Below, piece by piece: positions 42,362-50,926 of a DNA stretch of 51,107 nucleotides (position 1 is its first letter; every line of letters begins with the position of its first letter). The notes under the pieces are model-generated. The model ran no database searches. It saw only the letters and a list, made by a program, of their open reading frames with translations, and was not told the DNA's origin. This stretch comes from Pseudomonas japonica (GTDB lineage: Bacteria > Pseudomonadota > Gammaproteobacteria > Pseudomonadales > Pseudomonadaceae): the NCBI RefSeq assembly GCF_013522925.1, contig NZ_JAAMQU010000021.1, forward strand, positions 1 to 51,107, given 5' to 3'. Position numbers and translations under genes: made by a program.

Positions 42362-43147
42362 TCAGTTCGCTGAGGTGCGCGGCAGGGTGTCGTCGCGCCG
42401 CAGCGTGAGGATCTCATAGCCGTTGGCAGTGACCAGCACGGTATGTTCCCACTGGGCCGACAGCTTGCGGTCCTTGGTGATCGCGGTCCAGCCGTCGCCC
42501 AGCAGGCGGGTATCGGCCTTGCCCTGGTTGATCATCGGCTCGATGGTGAAGATCATGCCTTCCTTGAGCTCGATCCCGGTGCCCGCGCGGCCGTAATGCA
42601 GCACCTGCGGCTCCTCGTGGAAGACCTTGCCGATGCCATGGCCGCAGTATTCGCGCACCACGGAGAAGCCGTTCTTCTCGGCGTGTTTCTGAATGACTTC
42701 GCCGATGTCTCCCAGCCGCGCGCCGGGCCGAACCACCTCGATGCCCTTGTACATGCATTCCTGGGTAACGCGGGAAAGCCGGGTAGCCCACTCGGGCACC
42801 GTGCCTACATGGAACATGCGGCTGGTGTCGCCGTGATAGCCGTCCTTGATCACCGTGATGTCGATGTTCAGGACGTCGCCATCCTTGAGCGGCTTCTCGT
42901 TGGGAATGCCGTGGCACACCACGTGGTTGATCGAGGTGCAGATGGACTTGGGAAAGCCCTTGTAGTTGAGCGGGGCGGGGATGGCCTTCTGTTCATTCAC
43001 GATATAATCGTGGCACAGGCGGTCCAGTTCATCGGTGGTGATCCCGGGCTTCACATACGGCTCGATCATCTCCAGCACCTCGGCGGCCAGGCGGCCGGCG
43101 ACGCGCATCTTCTCGATGTCCTCGGGGGTTTTGATGGTTACGGTCAT
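42362..43147 (-). CDS. map: Type I methionine aminopeptidase
   Basis: This 261-residue enzyme removes the N-terminal methionine from new proteins. Metal and catalytic residues lie in NHVVCHGIPNEKPLKDGDVL (His), DVLNIDITVIKDGYHGDTSR (two Asp), CGHGIGKVFHEEPQVLHYG (His) and GMIFTIEPMINQG (Glu). The start at 43147 gives MTVTIKTPEDIEKMRVAGRL, the normal N-terminus, and the longer open frame upstream is noncoding. It is divergent from rpsB with a 289-base gap. Confidence 0.97.
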   Translation of the reverse strand: MTVTIKTPEDIEKMRVAGRLAAEVLEMIEPYVKPGITTDELDRLCHDYIVNEQKAIPAPLNYKGFPKSICTSINHVVCHGIPNEKPLKDGDVLNIDITVIKDGYHGDTSRMFHVGTVPEWATRLSRVTQECMYKGIEVVRPGARLGDIGEVIQKHAEKNGFSVVREYCGHGIGKVFHEEPQVLHYGRAGTGIELKEGMIFTIEPMINQGKADTRLLGDGWTAITKDRKLSAQWEHTVLVTANGYEILTLRRDDTLPRTSAN

Positions 43148-43264
43148 ACAGGCTCTCTCGGCACCATCGGTGCGGGTATAAATGTACAAAGTGGCGATTC
43201 TACCATAGCCGTGCCCGGGAAGGCCTTGCCGACGCGGGTGCGCCGGGGCAGGGGTGCGCCACGG

Positions 43265-43293
43265 TTTCTCTTTGCCGCGTTGTGTGATATAAA
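43265..43293 (+). promoter_or_regulatory. Promoter upstream of rpsB
   Basis: TATAAA (43288-43293) is a good -10 box; TTTCTC at 43265-43270 is the best -35 candidate at a 17-base spacing. This would start the rpsB transcript near 43300 and leave a leader of about 135 bases. Confidence 0.6.
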
Positions 43294-43334
43294 GTGCGCC
43301 GCTTTGCGGGGGGCTTCCCCGCTTGGCTTTAACC

Positions 43335-43436
43335 CACACACGTATCGACACGATGACCTGGGTGCCCGGGCCGCAAGGCCATGGGTTGGATCATTGGGAT
43401 ACGTGGAGGCCTAACCCGACTTATCAAGGAACTATC
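43335..43436 (+). promoter_or_regulatory. rpsB leader RNA (structured 5' UTR, likely S2 autoregulation)
   Basis: The leader folds around ACGTATC (43340-43346) paired with GATACGT (43398-43404). Inside this are GATGA (43352-43356) with TCATT (43391-43395) and the hairpin GGCCGCAAGGCC (43369-43380). A pseudoknot is possible between GGGTT (43383-43387) and AACCC (43413-43417) close to the ribosome site. Proteobacterial rpsB leaders are known to bind S2 and repress rpsB-tsf translation; this fold fits that motif. Confidence 0.75.
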
Positions 43437-44177
43437 ATGTCCCAAGTCAATATGCGCGATATGCTGAAGGCCGGTGTGCACTTCGGCCACCAGACCCGTT
43501 ACTGGAACCCGAAAATGGGCAAGTTCATTTTCGGCGCGCGCAACAAGATTCACATCATCAACCTGGAAAAAACCCTGCCGATGTTCAACGAAGCGCTGAG
43601 CTTCGTCGAGAAACTGGCCCAGGGCAAGAACAAGATCCTGTTCGTTGGCACCAAGCGTTCCGCCGGCAAGATCGTTGCTGAAGAAGCAGCACGTTGCGGC
43701 TCGCCGTTCGTGGATCACCGCTGGTTGGGCGGCATGCTCACCAACTACAAGACCATTCGTCAGTCGATCAAGCGCCTGCGTGACCTGGAAACCCAGGCCG
43801 AAGACGGTACGTTCGCCAAGCTGACCAAGAAAGAAGCCCTGATGCGCACCCGCGACCTGGAAAAACTGGATCGCAGCCTGGGTGGTATCAAGGACATGGG
43901 CGGCCTGCCTGACGCACTGTTCGTCATCGACGTCGAGCACGAGCGCATCGCGATCACCGAAGCAAACAAACTGGGCATTCCGGTCATCGGCGTTGTCGAT
44001 ACCAACAGCAGCCCTGAAGGTGTTGACTACGTGATCCCGGGCAACGACGACGCCATCCGCGCAATCCAGCTGTACATGGGTTCGATGGCCGACGCTGTTA
44101 TCCGTGGTCGCAACAACGTTGCTGGCGGTACTGGCGAATTCGCCCAGGACGCTACCAGCGAGGCAGTAGAAGGCTGA
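43437..44177 (+). CDS. rpsB: 30S ribosomal protein S2
   Basis: This 246-residue ribosomal protein S2 begins MSQVNMRDMLKAGVHFGHQT and contains KMGKFIFGARNKIHIINLEK and CGSPFVDHRWLGGMLTNYKT. The start at 43437 follows AAGGA; the longer frame upstream covers the leader RNA. Known S2 genes are followed by tsf, as here, with a terminator between them that may lower tsf expression. Codon use is that of a highly expressed gene. Confidence 0.98.
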   Translation: MSQVNMRDMLKAGVHFGHQTRYWNPKMGKFIFGARNKIHIINLEKTLPMFNEALSFVEKLAQGKNKILFVGTKRSAGKIVAEEAARCGSPFVDHRWLGGMLTNYKTIRQSIKRLRDLETQAEDGTFAKLTKKEALMRTRDLEKLDRSLGGIKDMGGLPDALFVIDVEHERIAITEANKLGIPVIGVVDTNSSPEGVDYVIPGNDDAIRAIQLYMGSMADAVIRGRNNVAGGTGEFAQDATSEAVEG

Positions 44178-44208
44178 GTCGACCGCGCCTGACAATGGCA
44201 CGGTAAGC

Positions 44209-44235
44209 GAAAAGGGGGCTAGGCCCCCTTTTTGC
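44209..44235 (+). terminator. Terminator-like hairpin between rpsB and tsf
   Basis: AAAGGGGGC (44211-44219) pairs with GCCCCCTTT (44223-44231) around a short loop, followed by a T-run. It is a strong rho-independent terminator between two genes usually in one operon, so it may act as a partial terminator that sets the S2:EF-Ts ratio. Confidence 0.88.
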
Positions 44236-44331
44236 CACCCGCCGGGGCCGAAGCGGCCCCGCGGGTCAGAATTTCAATGCCCGTTCATACGCGGGCGGTA
44301 TGGCCGAAAACCTGTTCGAGAGGATTTTGAA

Positions 44332-45198
44332 ATGGCAGAGATTACTGCGGCGCTGGTCAAAGAACTGCGCGAGCGTACCGGCGAAGGCATGATGGATTGC
44401 AAGAAGGCCCTGACCAAGGCCGGCGGCGACATCGAAAAAGCAATCGACGACATGCGTGCCTCGGGCGCGATCAAGGCTGCCAAGAAGGCAGGCAACGTTG
44501 CTGCTGAAGGCGCGGTCGCAATCCAGGACGACGGCAAGGCCGCCGTGCTGCTCGAAGTCAACTCCCAGACCGACTTCCTGGCTCTGCAGGACGACTTCAA
44601 GGCATTCGTTGCCGCCAGCGTCCAGAAGGCATTCGCCGACAAGCTGACCACCGTCGAGCCGCTGATCGAAGCCATGGAAGCCGACCGTCTGGTACTGGTT
44701 GGCAAAACTGGCGAAAACGTCAACATCCGCCGCCTGGCGCGCGTGGAAGGTGACGTGATCGGTACCTACCTGCACGGCAACAAGATCGGTGTGGTTGTTG
44801 TTCTCAAGGGCGGCGATACCGAGCTGGCGAAAGACATCGCCATGCACGTGGCAGCCACCAACCCTGAGTTCCTGCTGCCTTCGCAAGTCTCCGCCGAAGC
44901 CATCGAGCGTGAGAAGGGCGTATTCCTGCAGCTGAACGAAGAGAAGATCAAGGGCAAGCCAGACAACATCGTGGAAAACATGGTGGCTGGCCGCATCAAG
45001 AAGTTCCTGGCTGAAGCAAGCCTGGTAGAGCAGGCGTTCGTGAAGAACCCTGAACTTACCGTGGGTGCTCTGGCTCAGAAAGCAGGCGCCGAAATCGTTT
45101 CCTTCACCTACTTCAAGGTAGGCGAGGGCATCGAGAAGCCGGTCGACAACTTCGCTGACGAAGTTGCCGCACAAGTGGCTGCCGCCAGCAAGCAATAA
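44332..45198 (+). CDS. tsf: Translation elongation factor Ts
   Basis: This 288-residue factor swaps GDP for GTP on EF-Tu. The N-terminal UBA-like domain ends in RTGEGMMDCKKALTKAGGDI and the core includes NSQTDFLALQDDFKAFVAAS and EGDVIGTYLHGNKIGVVVVL. The ATG follows GAGAGGATTTTGAA. A strong terminator follows at 45219-45254, so pyrH has its own promoter. Confidence 0.98.
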   Translation: MAEITAALVKELRERTGEGMMDCKKALTKAGGDIEKAIDDMRASGAIKAAKKAGNVAAEGAVAIQDDGKAAVLLEVNSQTDFLALQDDFKAFVAASVQKAFADKLTTVEPLIEAMEADRLVLVGKTGENVNIRRLARVEGDVIGTYLHGNKIGVVVVLKGGDTELAKDIAMHVAATNPEFLLPSQVSAEAIEREKGVFLQLNEEKIKGKPDNIVENMVAGRIKKFLAEASLVEQAFVKNPELTVGALAQKAGAEIVSFTYFKVGEGIEKPVDNFADEVAAQVAAASKQ

Positions 45199-45218
45199 GA
45201 CAGGTTACTGCTGTCTCC

Positions 45219-45254
45219 CAAAGAGGCTGCCCGCTCACGCGCGCAGCCTCTTTG
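45219..45254 (+). terminator. Hairpin terminator after tsf
   Basis: CAAAGAGGCTGC (45219-45230) and GCAGCCTCTTTG (45243-45254) form a perfect 12-bp stem with a 12-base loop 20 bases past the tsf stop. The lower end of the right arm provides the T-run. Confidence 0.88.
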
Positions 45255-45317
45255 TCAAAGTGATACCCCGTGGGTTTGCCTCAAGGCGCCCCGCGGCGGG
45301 CGCCAGAAGCGCCCGGG

Positions 45318-45346
45318 TTGCAACAGGCCAAGGCCTGAAATATTCA
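45318..45346 (+). promoter_or_regulatory. Candidate pyrH promoter with a palindrome in its spacer
   Basis: TTGCAA (45318-45323) and TATTCA (45341-45346) have the ideal 17-base spacing. The spacer holds the inverted repeat CAGGCC-AA-GGCCTG (45324-45337). It lies 25 bases before the pyrH start, after the tsf terminator. Confidence 0.5.
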
Positions 45347-45370
45347 AGAACGCCGCAGGAGAGATACGCA

Positions 45371-46111
45371 ATGGCCCAGCAGGTGAGTGGTCGTCAACCT
45401 CGCTATAAACGCATTCTGCTCAAACTCAGCGGCGAGGCCCTGATGGGCTCCGAAGAGTTCGGTATCGATCCCAAGGTACTGGACCGCATGGCGCTGGAAG
45501 TGGGCCAGTTGGTGGGTATCGGTGTACAGGTAGGCCTGGTCATCGGCGGGGGCAACCTGTTCCGCGGCGCGGCGCTCAGCGCGGCCGGCATGGACCGCGT
45601 GACGGGCGACCACATGGGCATGCTGGCCACGGTAATGAATGGCCTGGCGATGCGTGACGCGCTCGAGCGTTCCAACATCTCGGCCATCGTGATGTCCGCC
45701 ATTTCCATGGTGGGCGTGACCGACCACTACGACCGCCGCAAGGCCGTGCGTCACCTCAACAGCGGCGATGTGGTAATTTTCTCCGCTGGCACCGGGAATC
45801 CGTTCTTCACCACCGATTCGGCCGCCTGCCTGCGCGGTATCGAAATCGACGCTGATATCGTGCTCAAGGCCACCAAGGTGGACGGTGTGTACACCGCGGA
45901 CCCGTTCAAGGACCCGCATGCCGAGAAGTTCGAGCGGCTGACCTACGACGAAGTGCTGGACCGCAAGCTGGGCGTGATGGACCTTACTGCCATCTGCCTG
46001 TGCCGCGACCACAAGATGCCGCTGCGGGTCTTCAACATGAACAAGCCTGGCGCCCTGCTCAACATCGTGGTTGGCGGCGGCGAAGGCACCCTGATCGAGG
46101 AAGGCATGTAA
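45371..46111 (+). CDS. pyrH: UMP kinase
   Basis: This 246-residue bacterial UMP kinase makes UDP from UMP with ATP. Motifs include RILLKLSGEALMGSEEFGID, VGLVIGGGNLFRGAALSAAG, DHMGMLATVMNGLAMRDALE and GTGNPFFTTDSAACLRGIEI. The ATG at 45371 follows AGGAGAGATACGCA; a longer frame upstream overlaps the terminator of tsf. Its stop overlaps the frr start by one base (TAATG). Confidence 0.97.
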   Translation: MAQQVSGRQPRYKRILLKLSGEALMGSEEFGIDPKVLDRMALEVGQLVGIGVQVGLVIGGGNLFRGAALSAAGMDRVTGDHMGMLATVMNGLAMRDALERSNISAIVMSAISMVGVTDHYDRRKAVRHLNSGDVVIFSAGTGNPFFTTDSAACLRGIEIDADIVLKATKVDGVYTADPFKDPHAEKFERLTYDEVLDRKLGVMDLTAICLCRDHKMPLRVFNMNKPGALLNIVVGGGEGTLIEEGM

Positions 46112-46668
46112 TGATCGAAGATATCAAGAAAGACACCAAGGGCCGCATGGACGGCGCTATCAACTCGCTGTCCCATAACCTGGGCGGCATCCGTACCGGC
46201 CGTGCTCACCCCAGCATTCTGGAAAGCGTGAAAGTGCCGGCCTGGGGCAGCGAAATGCCGCTCAACCAGGTTGCTTCGGTTACCGTTGAAGACGCTCGAA
46301 CCCTCAAGATCGTTGCGCACGACAAAGACCTGGGCAAGGCGATCGAGAAAGCCATCCTCAACTCCGACCTGGGCCTGAACCCCAGCAGCGCCGGCACTAC
46401 CATCCGTGTGCCGATGCCTGCCCTGACCGAAGAAACCCGCAAGGGTTACACCAAGCAGGCCCGTGCCGTGGCCGAGGACGCGCGAGTTGCCGTGCGCAAC
46501 GTGCGTCGCGACGCCCTGGCGCAGCTCAAGAAGCTGGTCAAGGACAAGGAAATCAGCGAAGACGAAGAACGCCGTGGCGCTGACGATATCCAGAAAATGA
46601 CCGATAAGTACGTGGCTGAAGTAGACAAGAAGCTGGAAGAAAAAGAAAAGGACCTGATGGCCGTTTAA
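46111..46668 (+). CDS. frr: Ribosome recycling factor
   Basis: This 185-residue factor splits ribosomes after termination, with EF-G. It shows GGIRTGRAHPSILESVKVPA in the first helix and ALTEETRKGYTKQARAVAED and DEERRGADDIQKMTDKYVAE in the others. The ATG at 46111 overlaps the pyrH stop. uppS starts ten bases after its stop. Confidence 0.98.
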   Translation: MIEDIKKDTKGRMDGAINSLSHNLGGIRTGRAHPSILESVKVPAWGSEMPLNQVASVTVEDARTLKIVAHDKDLGKAIEKAILNSDLGLNPSSAGTTIRVPMPALTEETRKGYTKQARAVAEDARVAVRNVRRDALAQLKKLVKDKEISEDEERRGADDIQKMTDKYVAEVDKKLEEKEKDLMAV

Positions 46669-46678
46669 GGACACCGTC

Positions 46679-47440
46679 GTGCTCATGGAAAAGATCAAGC
46701 CGGCAGCGTCCGTGTCCGTCCCGCGACACGTGGCGATCATCATGGACGGCAATAACCGCTGGGCGAAGAAGCGCCTGCTGCCCGGTGTGGCTGGGCACAA
46801 GGCTGGCGTGGATGCCGTGCGCGCGGTGATCGAGGTGTGCGCCGAGGCGCGCGTCGAAGTGCTGACCCTGTTTGCCTTTTCCAGCGAGAACTGGCAGCGG
46901 CCCGCCGAAGAGGTCGGTGCGCTGATGGAGCTGTTCTTCACGATGCTGCGACGGGAAGCCCGCCGCTTGAACGACAACAACATCAGCCTTCGCATCATCG
47001 GTGACCGCAGCCGTTTCCATCCCGATCTGCAGGTCGCCATGCGTGAAGCCGAGGCCCTGACCGCAGGGCCTGGTCGCTTCGTGCTACAGATCGCCGCCAA
47101 TTATGGCGGCCAGTGGGATATCGCCCAGGCCGCGCAGCAGCTGGCCTATCAGGTGCAGGCCGGCAAGTTGCGCCCCGAGGACATCACCCCGGCGCTGCTG
47201 CAGGGTTGCCTTGCGACGGGTGATCTGCCCTTGCCAGACTTGTGTATCCGCACAGGCGGCGAGCACCGGATCAGCAATTTCCTGCTATGGCAGCTGGCGT
47301 ACGCCGAGCTGTACTTCTCCGACCTGTATTGGCCGGACTTCAAACACGAGGCCATGCGCACGGCGCTGGCCGATTTCGCCTCCCGCCAGCGTCGCTTCGG
47401 TAAAACCAGCGAGCAGGTCGAGGCCGGAGCCCGTGCCTGA
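46679..47440 (+). CDS. uppS: Undecaprenyl diphosphate synthase
   Basis: This 253-residue cis-prenyltransferase builds the C55 carrier lipid for cell-wall synthesis. Motifs are RHVAIIMDGNNRWAKKRLLP (catalytic Asp), LTLFAFSSENWQRPAEEV and DLCIRTGGEHRISNFLLWQL. The GTG at 46679 is seven bases after AAGGA; the ATG at 46685 (MEK) is closer to the usual family start but its spacing is longer. The stop overlaps the cdsA start (TGATG). Confidence 0.96.
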   Translation: MLMEKIKPAASVSVPRHVAIIMDGNNRWAKKRLLPGVAGHKAGVDAVRAVIEVCAEARVEVLTLFAFSSENWQRPAEEVGALMELFFTMLRREARRLNDNNISLRIIGDRSRFHPDLQVAMREAEALTAGPGRFVLQIAANYGGQWDIAQAAQQLAYQVQAGKLRPEDITPALLQGCLATGDLPLPDLCIRTGGEHRISNFLLWQLAYAELYFSDLYWPDFKHEAMRTALADFASRQRRFGKTSEQVEAGARA

Positions 47441-48261
47441 TGCTTAAACAACGCATTTTGACCGCGCTGGTCCTGTTGCCTGTCGCTCTGATCGGGTTCT
47501 TTCTCCTCAATGGCGGATGGTTCGCGCTCTTCATCGGCGCAGTCGTTACCTTGGGTGCATGGGAGTGGGCCCGGCTGGCCGGCTGGGAAGCCCAGGGGGC
47601 GAGGGTGGGCTACGCAGCGGTAGTGGCCCTGGCGCTACTGGTGTTGTATGCCTTGCCGGGCCTGGCGCCATGGTTGCTCGGCCTGGCGATCGTATGGTGG
47701 GGCGTGGCGACCTGGCTGGTCATGACCTACCCAGGCTCCACGCCGCATTGGTCCAGCACTCCCCGTAAACTGATCATCGGTTGGGTGGTATTGCTTCCAG
47801 CCTGGGAGGGCTTGCTGGTACTCAAGCAGTGGCCATCGGGCCTGGGCAACTGGCTGATCCTCTCGGTCATGGTGCTGGTTTGGGTGGCCGATATCGGCGC
47901 TTATTTCTCAGGCCGGGCCTTTGGCAAGCGCAAGCTGGCCCCTGCGGTCAGCCCGGGCAAAAGCTGGGCGGGCCTCTACGGCGGCCTGGGTATCGCCTTG
48001 CTGGTTACGTTGATCACCGGGCTGGCTCGCGGCTGGGCTGCGGGGCAACTGATCGGTGCGCTGGTGATCGCGGCAATCGTGGTGCTGGTGTCGGTGGTGG
48101 GTGACCTTACCGAAAGCATGTTCAAGCGCCAGGCCGGGATCAAGGACAGCAGCCAGCTGTTGCCAGGCCATGGCGGCGTGCTCGATCGCATCGACAGCCT
48201 TACCGCGGCCATTCCTGTGTTCGCCGTGCTGCTGTGGCTCGCCAACTGGAGCCTGATGTGA
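47440..48261 (+). CDS. cdsA: Phosphatidate cytidylyltransferase
   Basis: This 273-residue inner-membrane enzyme makes CDP-diacylglycerol for all phospholipids. It has about eight membrane helices and the family signature SVVGDLTESMFKRQAGIKDS followed by LLPGHGGVLDRIDSL. It starts MLKQRILTALVLLPVALIGF. It is coupled to uppS by a one-base overlap and to dxr by a four-base overlap (GTGA). Confidence 0.97.
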   Translation: MLKQRILTALVLLPVALIGFFLLNGGWFALFIGAVVTLGAWEWARLAGWEAQGARVGYAAVVALALLVLYALPGLAPWLLGLAIVWWGVATWLVMTYPGSTPHWSSTPRKLIIGWVVLLPAWEGLLVLKQWPSGLGNWLILSVMVLVWVADIGAYFSGRAFGKRKLAPAVSPGKSWAGLYGGLGIALLVTLITGLARGWAAGQLIGALVIAAIVVLVSVVGDLTESMFKRQAGIKDSSQLLPGHGGVLDRIDSLTAAIPVFAVLLWLANWSLM

Positions 48262-49448
48262 GCGGGCGCCAGCGTATAACCGTACTGGGCGCCACTGGCT
48301 CCATAGGGCGTAGCACCCTGGATGTGGTGGCGCGCCACCCTGATCGCTACGAAGTACACGCACTTACCGGCCATTCCCGCCTGGGCGATCTGCTCACCCT
48401 TTGCGAGCAGCACCGCCCGAAGCTGGCTGTGGTCGCCACCGCGGCCGAGGCGGGTGAGTTCGCCCAGCGGTTACGCGACGCGGGGCTGGCGACCGATGTG
48501 CTGCATGGGGAGGAGGGGCTGTGCGAGGTCTCCCGGGCCAGCGAAGTGGACGCCGTGATGGCGGCCATCGTCGGCGCGGCTGGCCTGCCTCCTACATTGG
48601 CAGCGGTACGTGCTGGCAAAAAGGTATTGCTTGCCAACAAGGAAGCCCTGGTCATGTCCGGGGGCTTGTTCATGCAGGCAGTGCGGGACAGTGGCGCCGT
48701 GCTGTTGCCCATCGACAGCGAGCACAACGCCATATTCCAGTGCTTGCCGGGCAACTACGCGCAGGGGCTCGCTCAGGTGGGCGTACGGCGTATCCTGCTC
48801 ACCGCTTCCGGTGGGCCCTTCCGGGAAACCCCCTTGGCGGAACTGGCAACCGTCACGCCAGAGCAGGCTTGTGCCCATCCCAACTGGTCCATGGGGCGCA
48901 AGATCTCGGTGGATTCAGCCACAATGGCCAACAAAGGCCTGGAACTGATCGAAGCCTGCTGGCTGTTCGACGCGCGGCCGTCGCAGGTCGAAGTCGTGGT
49001 TCATCCCCAGAGTGTCATCCATTCGCTGGTCGACTACGTCGACGGTTCGGTGCTGGCGCAGCTGGGAAATCCCGACATGCGCACGCCCATCGCCAACGCG
49101 CTGGCATGGCCCGAACGGATCGACTCCGGCGTGGCACCTCTGGACCTCTTCGCCGTGGCACGGCTGGATTTCCAGGCGCCGGATGAGCAGCGCTTCCCTT
49201 GCCTGAGGCTGGCGCGTCAGGCCGCCGAAGCCGGTGGCAGTGCCCCGGCCACGCTCAATGCGGCGAATGAAGTGGCGGTCGCGGCGTTTCTCGAGCGGCG
49301 CATCCGCTATACCGAGATCGCGAGTATGATCGAAGCCGTGCTGGGCAAGTCCCCGGCAGGCCCGCTGGAAAACCTCGACGCGGTCTTTGCCGCCGATACC
49401 AGCGCCCGTCACCTTGCCGGGCAGTGGTTGACTCGGTGGGGCCGATGA
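48258..49448 (+). CDS. dxr: 1-deoxy-D-xylulose-5-phosphate reductoisomerase
   Basis: This 396-residue NADPH-dependent enzyme makes 2-C-methylerythritol-4-phosphate in the isoprenoid pathway and is the fosmidomycin target in the known family. Motifs are RITVLGATGSIGRSTLDVVA (NADPH), LLPIDSEHNAIFQCL (metal site), LTASGGPFRETPL and SMGRKISVDSATMANKGLEL. The GTG at 48258 is chosen because it overlaps the cdsA stop (GTGA) and follows GGAG; a longer frame runs into cdsA. rseP starts after a 58-base gap. Confidence 0.96.
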   Translation: MSGRQRITVLGATGSIGRSTLDVVARHPDRYEVHALTGHSRLGDLLTLCEQHRPKLAVVATAAEAGEFAQRLRDAGLATDVLHGEEGLCEVSRASEVDAVMAAIVGAAGLPPTLAAVRAGKKVLLANKEALVMSGGLFMQAVRDSGAVLLPIDSEHNAIFQCLPGNYAQGLAQVGVRRILLTASGGPFRETPLAELATVTPEQACAHPNWSMGRKISVDSATMANKGLELIEACWLFDARPSQVEVVVHPQSVIHSLVDYVDGSVLAQLGNPDMRTPIANALAWPERIDSGVAPLDLFAVARLDFQAPDEQRFPCLRLARQAAEAGGSAPATLNAANEVAVAAFLERRIRYTEIASMIEAVLGKSPAGPLENLDAVFAADTSARHLAGQWLTRWGR

Positions 49449-49506
49449 GTTCCGATTGGTGCGCCCCGGGTCTGGATAATTGCTCCCGGGTGCTGCGGAG
49501 AAACCT

Positions 49507-50853
49507 ATGAGCGCACTTTATATGCTGGTCGGCACCCTTGTCGCACTCGGGGTGCTGGTGACCTTCCACGAATTCGGCCACTTCTGGGTTGCCCGCCGGT
49601 GCGGGGTAAAGGTGCTGCGTTTCTCGGTAGGTTTCGGCACACCCTTGCTGCGCTGGAGCGATAAGCAGGGCACGGAATACGTTGTGGCGGCAATTCCGCT
49701 GGGCGGTTACGTGAAGATGCTCGACGAACGGGAAGCCGAGGTTCCGGTCGAGCAGCTTGATCAGGCCTTCAACCGCAAGCCCGTTCGTCAGCGCATCGCG
49801 ATCGTTGCTGCCGGCCCTGTGGCCAACTTCCTGCTTGCAATCGCCTTTTTCTGGGTGCTGGCCATGCTTGGCAGCGAACAGGTCCGGCCGGTGATTGGTG
49901 CGGTCGAAAGCGGCAGCCTGGCGGCAAGCGCCGGTCTGCAGCCGGGGCAGGAAATCATCGAGATTGACGACGAGCCTGTGTCGGGGTGGTCAGGTGTCAA
50001 CATGGAACTGGTCCGCCGCCTGGGTGAAACCGGTAGCCTGAACATTCGGGTGACAGGGGAGGGCGGCACCAGTGCTCACACCGTTGACCTGGTGGCCTGG
50101 CTCAAAGGTAGCGACGAGCCGGATCCCGTACGTTCGTTGGGCATTCGGCCATGGCGGCCGGTGCTTGAGCCGGTGCTGGCCGAAATCGATCCGGAAGGGC
50201 CGGCCGGCGCCGCCGGTCTGAAGTCTGGCGATCGCCTGCTGGCGTTGGATGGGGTAGCGCTTGCGGACTGGCAGCAAGTAGTAGACGCCGTGCGTCAGCG
50301 GGCCAACCGCCAGGTGACCTTGCAAGTACAGCGCGACGGCCAGCGCCTGGATGTTCCGGTTACCCTGGCCCGCAAGGGCAAGGGTGAAGCCGCCGCGGGT
50401 TACCTGGGCGCGGGCGTAGCGCCCGTAGCGTGGCCCCCGGAAATGCTGCGCGAGATCAGCTTCGGGCCGCTCGATGGGCTGGTGGAGGGCGCTCGGCGAA
50501 CCTGGGAGATGAGCGTGTTGACCCTTGATTCGCTGAAGAAAATGCTCTTTGGCGAGCTCTCGGTAAAAAACTTGAGTGGACCGATAACCATTGCTAAAGT
50601 GGCGGGCGCTTCGGCCCAGTCGGGCCTTGGGGATTTCCTGAATTTCCTGGCTTATCTCAGCATCAGCCTCGGGGTTCTCAATCTGCTACCCATTCCCGTC
50701 CTGGATGGGGGGCATCTGCTGTTTTACCTGATCGAATGGGTCAGGGGTCGTCCGGTCTCCGATCGGGTACAGGGCTGGGGGGTTCAGATCGGTATCAGTC
50801 TGGTAGTCGGCGTTATGCTGCTCGCCCTGATAAACGACCTGGGTCGGTTGTAA
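49507..50853 (+). CDS. rseP: Site-2 protease RseP
   Basis: This 448-residue inner-membrane zinc metalloprotease (also MucP/YaeL) cleaves the anti-sigma factor MucA/RseA to release AlgU/RpoE under envelope stress. The zinc site is TFHEFGHF (H21, E22, H25) with the third ligand in PIPVLDGGHL near the C-terminus. Two PDZ-like domains lie between (GLQPGQEIIEIDDEPVSGW and GLKSGDRLLALDGVALADW). The ATG at 49507 follows GGAGAAACCT. A hairpin separates it from bamA. Confidence 0.96.
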   Translation: MSALYMLVGTLVALGVLVTFHEFGHFWVARRCGVKVLRFSVGFGTPLLRWSDKQGTEYVVAAIPLGGYVKMLDEREAEVPVEQLDQAFNRKPVRQRIAIVAAGPVANFLLAIAFFWVLAMLGSEQVRPVIGAVESGSLAASAGLQPGQEIIEIDDEPVSGWSGVNMELVRRLGETGSLNIRVTGEGGTSAHTVDLVAWLKGSDEPDPVRSLGIRPWRPVLEPVLAEIDPEGPAGAAGLKSGDRLLALDGVALADWQQVVDAVRQRANRQVTLQVQRDGQRLDVPVTLARKGKGEAAAGYLGAGVAPVAWPPEMLREISFGPLDGLVEGARRTWEMSVLTLDSLKKMLFGELSVKNLSGPITIAKVAGASAQSGLGDFLNFLAYLSISLGVLNLLPIPVLDGGHLLFYLIEWVRGRPVSDRVQGWGVQIGISLVVGVMLLALINDLGRL

Positions 50854-50873
50854 TGAGTCGCACAATTGCGAAC

Positions 50874-50901
50874 CTGCCGCCTATGCGGCAGTTTGTTTAT
50901 T
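50874..50901 (+). terminator. Terminator-like hairpin between rseP and bamA
   Basis: CTGCCGC (50874-50880) and GCGGCAG (50885-50891) form a 7-bp stem with loop CTAT, followed by TTTGTTTATT. It has the layout of a rho-independent terminator and lies between two genes usually co-transcribed, so it may be a partial terminator. Confidence 0.7.
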
Positions 50902-50926
50902 GCCCGTTGGAATAAGAAAGGACTTC

